Assembly (NCBI RefSeq): GCF_018904615.1
Contig: NZ_JADCNH010000011.1
Location: 54,807 to 118,806, forward strand
Direction of reading: 5' to 3'
DNA: 64,000 nt
DNA from: Verticiella alkaliphila
Lineage (GTDB): Bacteria > Pseudomonadota > Gammaproteobacteria > Burkholderiales > Burkholderiaceae_B
The notes beneath the pieces were generated by a model. It searched no databases and was not told the origin of the DNA. It saw only the letters and a list, made by a program, of their open reading frames with translations. Positions 58,142 through 64,000 of this stretch are shown one piece after another; the first letter of the stretch is position 1; every line of letters begins with the position of its first letter. The translations under genes and the position numbers were made by a program.

Positions 58142-58606
58142 TCACTTGCCGGCGATCTTGTGCAGCAGCCGCAGCAGCTCGGCACGTTCTGTGTCGTCGA
58201 GCATCGCAGTGGCTTGCGCTTCCAGGCGGCTGACGACGTCGGCCGCCGCCGCATAGTGCGCCTCGCCCGTTGCCGTGAGTCGCAAGCACTGGGTGCGTTG
58301 ATCCGTGGCGCCGCGCTCGCGAGCCACCAGCTCACGTCCCTCCAGCCGCGCCAGCACCGCCGCCAGATTGGGCGGCGACACGTTGATCGCCTCGGCCAAC
58401 TGCTTTGGCGCCAGACCTGGATTCGCGGAGATCAGGCTGAGCACCGCAAAATCCGAAGGCCGCAGATCGAAGGCCAGCATCTCGCGCTGAAAGTGCGGCC
58501 GGATCATCGAGAAGGCTAGGCGCGCGCTGTGCCCGACGAGACCGAGCAGGAAGGTCTGGTCGAGCGTGTCGGGCAGTGTGATGTCGACGTCGTTCGAGTG
58601 GGTCAT
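58142..58606 (-). CDS. MarR-family regulator
   Basis: A 154-residue winged-helix protein. DNA-binding region LAPKQLAEAINVSPPNLAAV and wing ARERGATDQRTQCLRLTATG. Start MTHSNDVDITLPDTLDQTFL at 58606; the upstream in-frame Arg-rich extension is not family-like. It is 13 bp downstream of a Bug gene, itself downstream of the acetoacetyl-CoA synthetase, so it may regulate that unit in response to a carboxylic-acid ligand. Confidence 0.88.
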   Translation of the reverse strand: MTHSNDVDITLPDTLDQTFLLGLVGHSARLAFSMIRPHFQREMLAFDLRPSDFAVLSLISANPGLAPKQLAEAINVSPPNLAAVLARLEGRELVARERGATDQRTQCLRLTATGEAHYAAAADVVSRLEAQATAMLDDTERAELLRLLHKIAGK

Positions 58607-58619
58607 GGGACGCGCGCGC

Positions 58620-59588
58620 TCATTCCAGGCGGATGCCCGCCTGACGGATGATGCCCTCCCACTTCTCGCGCTCGCTGTCGATGAAGCGCGCCGAATCTGC
58701 CGGTGAATCACCCGCGGGGCGGATCGCCATCGCCGCAAAACGCGTCTTCACGTCATCCTCCGCCAGTGCCTTGGCCACCTCGCCGTGCAGGCGTTCCACC
58801 ACGGGCGCGGGGGTGCCATCAGGGGCGACGAGCGCGAACCACGTCAGCACCTGAAGCTCGGGCATGCCGGCCTCCGTCGTGGTGGGCACCTCCGGGAGTT
58901 GCGAGAGGCGTTCCGGCCCTGCGATGGCGAGTGCCTTGATCTTGCCCGCACGGATGTGCGGCAGCAGCGAGGGCGGCGTGTCGATGGCGCCCGTCACCTG
59001 GCCGGACATCACGGCCATCGCCGATTCCGCGCCGCCCTTGTAGGGCACGTGCGTGATCTTCACGCCCGCGGCGCTGTTCAGCAGCTCGGCGGCAGCGTGG
59101 CCCGTGGTGCCGTTGCCGGGCGAGCTGAAGAAGGCGGGCGACGTCTTGGCGTAGTCGATGAAGGCGGGCAGGGTATCGGCGGGCGTCCCGGCATTGACCG
59201 CCACGATGAGCGGCATGTCGCCCACCACGCTGATGGGGGTGAAATCCTTGGCGGGGCTGAAGGTGAGGCTCGGGTAGATCGCCTCGTTCATCGTGAGGAT
59301 GCTGCCCGAGGCGAAGAGCAGGGTATGGCCGTCCGCCGCCGATTTGGCGACGTGGTCCGAGCCGATGTTGCCGCCCGCGCCGGGGCGGTTGTCCACCACC
59401 ACCGGCGAGCCAAAGGCGGTGCCGAGCTTCTCGCTCAGGATGCGCGCCATGTTGTCGACCGGGCCGCCTGGCACGAAGGGCACAACGATGCGCACGGGCT
59501 TGTCGTTCGGGAAGGCCTGGGCGAGGGCCGGCGCGGCGAGGCATGCCGCGAGGGTGGCCGCGGCGGTCAAGCGGGGCAGGAAGTGCAT
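58620..59588 (-). CDS. Bug/TctC-type solute-binding protein 5
   Basis: A 322-residue periplasmic receptor: signal peptide ending ALA-QAFPN, then FPNDKPVRIVVPFVPGGPVD, DNRPGAGGNIGSDHVAKSA, THVPYKGGAESAMAVMSGQ, LPEVPTTTEAGMPELQVLTW. It lies between the acetoacetyl-CoA synthetase gene and a MarR gene, 37 bp after the former, so the ligand may be a short-chain keto or hydroxy acid that the synthetase then activates. Confidence 0.92.
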   Translation of the reverse strand: MHFLPRLTAAATLAACLAAPALAQAFPNDKPVRIVVPFVPGGPVDNMARILSEKLGTAFGSPVVVDNRPGAGGNIGSDHVAKSAADGHTLLFASGSILTMNEAIYPSLTFSPAKDFTPISVVGDMPLIVAVNAGTPADTLPAFIDYAKTSPAFFSSPGNGTTGHAAAELLNSAAGVKITHVPYKGGAESAMAVMSGQVTGAIDTPPSLLPHIRAGKIKALAIAGPERLSQLPEVPTTTEAGMPELQVLTWFALVAPDGTPAPVVERLHGEVAKALAEDDVKTRFAAMAIRPAGDSPADSARFIDSEREKWEGIIRQAGIRLE

Positions 59589-59625
59589 GCGGTGTCTCCG
59601 TTATCGTTGTGGGTGTCGCGCGCCG

Positions 59626-61616
59626 TCAGGTCTTGACCGCGGCGATATGCGTGTCCAGATCGCAGGCAAAGTCCACGAACCACGCGAGGCTGTGCGGGTT
59701 GGCCATCGCATCCGGGCTCGCCACCTTGGCCGCGTCCGCCCCCAGCAGCAGCTTGCGGATGGGCAACTCCATCTTCTTGCCCGTCAGCGTGCGCGGAATC
59801 TCGGCCACGGCGAACACATCGTTGGGCACGTGGCGCGCCGAGGCCCGGGTGCGCACCTGATCGCGCACACGCGCCTTCAAGGCGTCGTCCAGCACGTGGC
59901 CAGGTTTCACGACCACGAAGAGCGGCATGTACGAGGCCGGCCCAGGTACTCCAGATCCACGACCAGGCTGTCCTGGATCTCGGGCATTTCTTCCACCACG
60001 CGGTAGATCTCGGCCGTGCCCATGCGGATGCCATAGCGGTTGATCGTGGTGTCCGAGCGGCCATAGATCACCGCCGTGCCGCGCGGCGTGAAGCGGATCC
60101 AGTCGCCGTGGCGCCACACGCCGGGGAAGGTGTCGAAGTAGCTCGCGAGATAACGTGCGTCGTCCGGGTCGTTCCAGAAGCGCAGGGGCATGGATGGCAT
60201 GGGGCGGGTGATGACGAGTTCACCCACTTCGTCCACGACGGGTTCGCCCGCTTCATTGAAGGCATAGGCCGCCACGCCCAGCTCAGCGCACTGGATCTCG
60301 CCCGCGTTCACCGGCAACGAAGGCGCGCAGGCCACGAAGCCCGAGGCGATGTCCGTGCCGCCGCTGATGGACGCCAGCCAGACGTCCGTCTTCACGTTGG
60401 CGTACACCCAGGCGTAGGCGTCCAGGGGCAGGGGCGAGCCAGTGGAGTTGATGGCGCGCAGCGCCGAGAACGCGCCGATATCCGCCGGCCGCAGGCCAGC
60501 CTTCATGTTCTGAATCAGGAAGGCCGCGCCGCAGCCAAAGTGCGTGACGCCTGCCGTGTCGATGAAGCGCCACAGCGCATTCGCATCGGGATAGGCTGGG
60601 TTGCCATCCGAAAGCACCACCGTGGCGCCCGAGAGCAGTCCGCCCACCATCAGGTTCCACACGATCCAGCCCGTGCTGCCCAGGAACATAAAGCGATCCC
60701 CCGGCCGCACGTCGTGCTGCAGCTGGTTCGTCTTCAGGTGCGTGAGCACGATGCCGCCGTGGCCGTGCACCATGGCCTTGGGCAGGCCCGTGGTGCCCGA
60801 GGAATACACCACCCACAGCGGATGATCGAAGGGCAGGCGGGTGAAGGTGAGCTCCGCCGGCTGGGCGACGAGCGCATCCCAGGCCTGCACCTTGGGCCAA
60901 GCCGGCAACGCGGCATCGGCCGCGCCCGGCACGTGAACGACGTGCTCCAGCGAGGGCAGGGCGGCGATCAGCTCGCCCACCACCTGGGTGCGGTCAAAGC
61001 GCTTGCCGTTGTAGCCATAGCCTTCCACCGCGAAGAGCACCTTGGGCTCGATCTGCTGGAAGCGATCCAGCACCACCGACACGCCCATGTCCGGCGAGCA
61101 GCTCGACCACACCGCGCCGATGCTCGCGCAGGCGAGAAACGCAATCACCGTCTCAGGCGTGTTCGGCATGTAGGAGACGACACGGTCGCCCGCCGTCACG
61201 CCCATGCGGCGCAGGCTGGCCGCCAGCGCGCCGGAGCGGGCCTGGAGCTCGGCCCACGTCACCTCGCGCGGCGCACCCGATTCGCTTCGCGCCAGCAGCG
61301 CCGGCGTGGTGCGCTCGGCATGACGGAAGACCTGCTCAGCGTAGTTCAACCGCACCTTCGGAAACCACACCGCGCCCGGCATGGCCTCGTGCGCCAGGGC
61401 CGGGGCAGGGTCGCCCTCGGCCTTGATGTCAAAGAAATCCCACACCGCCCGCCAGAAGGCATCCAGATCGTGCACCGACCATTGCCAGAGCGCCGGATAG
61501 TCGTCGAACGCCAGGCCGCGCTCATCGCGCAACCACGCCATAAAGGCCGCAAGCCGCGTGTCCTGAATCTTGTCAGCGCCAGGACGCCAGAGTTCGGTGC
61601 CTTCTTCGAGTGCCAT
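59626..61616 (-). pseudogene. Acetoacetyl-CoA synthetase, frameshifted near the C-terminus
   Basis: ATP-dependent acetoacetate:CoA ligase. Family features: FFDIKAEGDPAPALAHEAMP, GAVWSSCSPDMGVSVVLDRF, ATP-binding VVYSSGTTGLPKAMVHGHGG, SGGTDIASGFVACAPSLPVN, GRSDTTINRYGIRMGTAEIY. The frame is lost after VDLEYLGR at about 59934-59943; the rest (SYMPLFVVVKPGHVLDDALK, AEIPRTLTGKKMELPIRKLL) lies in another frame. One added base in the GGCCGGCC tract restores a 663-residue, normal-length enzyme with its lysine-bearing C-terminal domain (LTGKKMELPI). Start 61616 has AAGGA upstream; heads a leftward unit with Bug gene 5 and MarR. Confidence 0.88.
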
Positions 61617-61712
61617 GGAAGAATCCTTCTGAACCATAATCGTTATGGGGCAGAAGGATATCGGCTACCGCGCGATCTGGCGCTTGGGGCAAACCCCCGG
61701 GGAACTGACTGC

Positions 61713-62621
61713 TCAGTGCGGTGTCTTGGCCGCCGCCAGCAGCGCGGCCGCCCGCAGACGCGCCGCGTAGAGATTCAACGCCAACCCCGTGATGACGAGC
61801 GCGCCGGCGGCGAGCTTCCAGGCCGGCAGCGGCTCGGCCAGCCACCAGGCCGAGGACAGCATCCCGATGATCGGCACCAGCAGCGCCGACGGCGCCACCG
61901 TGCCCGCCGAGTGCCGCGCCAGGAGCCAATTCCAGATGCCAAAGCCGAACACCGTATTGCCCAGGCCTTGCCAGAGCGCGGCGCTCCAGCCCGCCCAGGT
62001 GGCGTGCTGCACGGCATGCAGGATGCGATCCGGCCCCTCCAGGAAAAGGCTCAGCAAGGCCACCGGCACCACCGCGTAGAGACTGCTCCACACCGTGAAG
62101 CCCAGCATGTCGATACGCCCCAGCTTGCGCACCGTGAGATTCGCGCACGCCCAGGAGAACGCCGCAGCCAGCCCCATGCCCAGCCCCAACAGCGTGATCG
62201 CGGATTCCGCATCCCCAATGCCCCGCCACGCCACCAGCCCGTAACCACCCCCCGCCAGCAACAGCCCCGCGATCTGCAAGCGGCCCAGCCGCTCCCCATA
62301 GAGTGCCACCGACAGCAGAATCGTGAAGAACACCTGCGATTGAATGACCAGCGAGGCGACCCCCGGCGTGATGTCGCGCTGCATGGCCCAGTACAGCAAG
62401 CCGAACTGCCCCGCGCCGATCAAGGTGCCAAAGGCCGCGAGCGTCGTCCAGGGCACCGCCGGCCGACGGATGAAGAAGATCCAGGGCAGGGCCGAGAGCG
62501 CGAAGCGCAGCACCGTGAGGAGGAAGGGCGGAAATTCCGCGAGCGCCCAGGCGATGACGACGAAGTTGGTACCCCAGACGAGGACGACGGCCAGAGCGAG
62601 GAGTTGGTGAGAGACGGGCAT
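61713..62621 (-). CDS. EamA/DMT-family transporter
   Basis: A 302-residue inner-membrane protein with about ten predicted helices in two EamA repeats (first: LALAVVLVWGTNFVVIAWAL with PFLLTVLRFALSALPWIFFI; second: SWACANLTVRKLG, WSAALWQGLGNTVFGFGIWN, PSALLVPIIGMLSSAWWLAE). Members export amino acids or metabolites; substrate unknown. 96 bp upstream of the acetoacetyl-CoA synthetase gene and co-directional with it. Confidence 0.88.
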   Translation of the reverse strand: MPVSHQLLALAVVLVWGTNFVVIAWALAEFPPFLLTVLRFALSALPWIFFIRRPAVPWTTLAAFGTLIGAGQFGLLYWAMQRDITPGVASLVIQSQVFFTILLSVALYGERLGRLQIAGLLLAGGGYGLVAWRGIGDAESAITLLGLGMGLAAAFSWACANLTVRKLGRIDMLGFTVWSSLYAVVPVALLSLFLEGPDRILHAVQHATWAGWSAALWQGLGNTVFGFGIWNWLLARHSAGTVAPSALLVPIIGMLSSAWWLAEPLPAWKLAAGALVITGLALNLYAARLRAAALLAAAKTPH

Positions 62622-62623
62622 GG

Positions 62624-63028
62624 CTACGGGTTGACCCAGTTCTCGATTTCGAGTGCCGGAACTCTCTCGAACTCCGACACGTTATTCGTCACCAACACCA
62701 AACCTGCGCTGCGTGCATGTCCCGCAATATGCAGGTCGTTCACGCCAATCGGCTGACCCCGCTTTTCCAGCGCCGCCCGGATCGCACCGTAGTGCTGAGC
62801 GGCTTTTGCGTCGTAGGACAGTACCTGGAGACGGCTGCAGAAATCCTCTATCGCCGACAGGTTCTCGCTGACGCGGCTGCTCTTCTCCGCACCATGCAAC
62901 AGCTCGGCCAGCGTGATGGCCGAGATCGCCATGCGGGTAGCATTGGCATTGAAGGTGGCGAGGACCTCGATCGGACGCCGCTTCAGCACGTAGATGACAA
63001 TGTTGGTATCGAGCAGGTAGCGCAACAT
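62624..63028 (-). CDS. vapC: VapC-type PIN toxin (RNase)
   Basis: A 134-residue PIN ribonuclease. Acidic triad: first Asp in YLLDTNIVIYVLKRRP, Glu in ISAITLAELLHGAEKS, Asp in IGVNDLHIAGHARSAGLVL and a later Asn/Glu pair in VTNNVSEFERVP. All expected positions are intact, so it is probably an active tRNA-cleaving toxin. ATG overlaps the vapB stop by 1 nt. Confidence 0.92.
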   Translation of the reverse strand: MLRYLLDTNIVIYVLKRRPIEVLATFNANATRMAISAITLAELLHGAEKSSRVSENLSAIEDFCSRLQVLSYDAKAAQHYGAIRAALEKRGQPIGVNDLHIAGHARSAGLVLVTNNVSEFERVPALEIENWVNP

Positions 63029-63261
63029 CAGAGAGCTTCCCGATCAGGCTGATCCTGACTCGCGCGCTCTGGCAGGAAGTCTTCGCTCACGGTCGGGCCG
63101 TTCAAGAAGAAGCTATCCCACGTTTGCCCCACAGGGGTCAGGATGCGCTCGTTGCCGCGCACGCGGATTTCCACTTTGTGAACGCCCTCCGGAAGACGAG
63201 CGTCCACGGGAAGGCGAACGGCCTGGGTGCGGTTGTTGGTGAATATCGTGCCGACAGACAT
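63028..63261 (-). CDS. vapB: VapB-type antitoxin (AbrB/SpoVT fold)
   Basis: A 77-residue antitoxin. The N-terminal swapped-hairpin DNA-binding domain reads VGTIFTNNRTQAVRLPVDAR and LPEGVHKVEIRVRGNERILT; the flexible C-terminus (WDSFFLNGPTVSEDFLPERA) is the toxin-binding part. Starts at ATG 63261. First gene of the vapBC operon; a palindromic operator lies 25-46 bp upstream. Confidence 0.92.
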   Translation of the reverse strand: MSVGTIFTNNRTQAVRLPVDARLPEGVHKVEIRVRGNERILTPVGQTWDSFFLNGPTVSEDFLPERASQDQPDREAL

Positions 63262-63285
63262 GATGCCCCCTGACGTGTTTTGCTG

Positions 63286-63307
63286 ATGTATATACATGAA
63301 GTATATA
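63286..63307. promoter_or_regulatory. vapBC operator-like palindrome
   Basis: ATGTATATACAT (63286-63297) is a perfect 12-bp palindrome, with GTATATA repeated at 63301-63307, in otherwise GC-rich DNA just upstream of vapB. AT-rich TA/TATAC repeats are typical of VapBC autorepressor sites. Confidence 0.65.
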
Positions 63308-63345
63308 GCATTCGTTGCAACGTCAGGGAGCGGGCCTGTTTGCTG

Positions 63346-63816
63346 TTAAGGCGATAGCGACCAAGGGTTGACGATGGCCACCTTGGTCGGCTTGACGTCG
63401 TCCACGTTTCGTGTCACCACGGTCATGCCGTGCACCAGCGCGGTAGCTGCGATGAGCGCGTCCCGCTCGCCACGCTTGTCTCGGACACGCAGCCGAGCGC
63501 AGCGCTGTGCCACGGGGGGGAGGGCGACAGGCAACGTGCGGTCAGCGAACTCGGGTAAGACGTGCTGCTCCAGCCACGCGCGGAGCAGGGCTCCCTGGGT
63601 GGCGTCCTTGCGTTCGATCGACAGAACGCCGAGCTCCAACTCCATGACGGTGATGGCCGATATGAAGAGATCGGCGGCATCCACGCTTTGCGCCCATGCC
63701 GTCACGTGCGCGGGCTTGCCGCGATCAGTGATGAACACGGGGCCGTCCTTTGTGGCCTTCTTCGCCCGGGTCACGTCCTGATTCAGTTCCCGGCCGGATA
63801 GGGTCGTGATCGTCAT
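63346..63816 (-). CDS. Fused Phd-antitoxin N-terminus / headless PIN toxin remnant
   Basis: A 156-residue in-frame hybrid. Residues 1-38 (MTITTLSGRELNQDVTRAKK to FITDRGKPAHV) are a normal Phd-family antitoxin DNA-binding segment. From TAWAQSVDAADLFISAITVM onward it is a FitB/VapC-type PIN toxin that lacks its first roughly 25 residues, including the LLDTN Asp, though ERDALIAATALVHGMTVVTR is kept. The antitoxin's toxin-neutralising tail is also gone. This fits a single deletion of roughly 0.2 kb joining antitoxin to toxin. RNase activity is probably lost; DNA binding might survive. Sits between intact vapBC and an IS end. Confidence 0.75.
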   Translation of the reverse strand: MTITTLSGRELNQDVTRAKKATKDGPVFITDRGKPAHVTAWAQSVDAADLFISAITVMELELGVLSIERKDATQGALLRAWLEQHVLPEFADRTLPVALPPVAQRCARLRVRDKRGERDALIAATALVHGMTVVTRNVDDVKPTKVAIVNPWSLSP

Positions 63817-63914
63817 GGCACGCCTACTATGATAAGACGCTTCAGTGACGTGCGCGACCGTGAGCTTCGATCGAGGCGGCAGAGAGCCCGAGCCTAAAGA
63901 AAAAGCCAGGCTCG

Positions 63915-64000
63915 TGAACTGCACCCCAAAAGTTGGACACGGATCCAACTTTTGGGGTGTTTTTCATGGCGAAGTACGACGAGCAGTTCAAGCTGACCGT
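63915..64000 (+). mobile_element. Left end of an IS3-family insertion sequence (truncated by window edge)
   Basis: Begins with a terminal-repeat-like TGAACTGCACCCCAAAAG and continues into the start of an OrfA transposase frame. A 16-bp perfect inverted repeat (63922-63937 and 63944-63959) overlaps the terminal sequence. The other end and any target duplication lie outside the window. IS3 family (IS150-like group) is inferred from the OrfA start and the end sequence. Confidence 0.7.
63966..64000 (+). CDS. IS3-family transposase OrfA, N-terminal fragment
   Basis: Frame beginning MAKYDEQFKLT at ATG 63966, cut by the window edge. The start is typical of IS3-family OrfA helix-turn-helix proteins. 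It begins 7 nt after a hairpin plus T-run that ends at about 63964. Confidence 0.65.
   Translation, partial: MAKYDEQFKLT

Noticed and set aside
63261..63297. Upstream in-frame start for vapB at 63297
   Set aside because: It would begin inside the palindromic operator; the ATG at 63261 begins the conserved AbrB-like domain.
63817..63948. N-terminal extension of the Phd/PIN hybrid
   Set aside because: The added codons are read from the IS terminal repeat; the Phd family begins at the Met at 63816.

Overview
The window is high-GC bacterial DNA with a gene content typical of the betaproteobacterial order Burkholderiales, most likely family Alcaligenaceae (Bordetella/Achromobacter relatives). 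The main reason is five Bug-type (TctC-like) periplasmic solute receptors, none with its membrane transporter subunits nearby, together with DUF4148 and DUF2863 proteins, an RpfE/COG4255 protein next to recJ, and a LolCD-TatD block. The genus is inferred from gene content only.

Layout. 1-11.5 kb: recC-recB-recD on the minus strand, with a secreted PAP2-type acid phosphatase gene on the opposite strand between recB and recD. 11.7-12.1 kb: small DUF4148 exported protein. 12.2-23.3 kb: a catabolic island bounded by two LysR regulators. Leftward it carries an acyl-CoA ligase (frameshifted) and two Bug receptors. Rightward it carries a heteromeric-type acyl-CoA dehydrogenase pair, a MaoC-like hydratase, a class III CoA-transferase and a CitE-like lyase; the last three resemble the itaconate/mesaconate to citramalyl-CoA set. 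23.5-29 kb: RidA, a 59-residue membrane protein, and an aspartate-flavoured cluster (AspDH-like, LysR, Bug, AstE/AspA-like deacylase) diverging from a fumarylacetoacetase-family gene. 29-31.7 kb: GNAT, a secreted unknown, Bug.

31.7-46 kb is mostly housekeeping: lysS, an SDR, prfB with its programmed +1 frameshift, then an insert of a glutamine amidotransferase (broken), a group III truncated haemoglobin and a cupin, then recJ, COG4255, lolC, lolD, tatD, a ferredoxin-NADP reductase and a cNMP/patatin protein. 46-58 kb: central metabolism (class I fumarase, 3-oxoadipyl-CoA thiolase, succinate-semialdehyde dehydrogenase-like enzyme, aconitase A) with small membrane and unknown genes and a PPC-repeat lipoprotein. 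58-62.6 kb: acetoacetyl-CoA synthetase (frameshifted), Bug, MarR, EamA transporter. 62.6-64 kb: intact VapBC, a remnant in which a Phd antitoxin N-terminus is fused in frame to a headless PIN toxin, and the left end of an IS3-family element cut by the window edge.

A cross-cutting observation is that four genes are each broken by what looks like one missing base, always at the junction of a G run and a C run on the coding strand. Adding one base restores a full-length family member in every case. This points to residual sequencing or assembly indels more than to biological decay, and should be settled before any of the four is called a pseudogene. No rRNA, tRNA or CRISPR array was seen.
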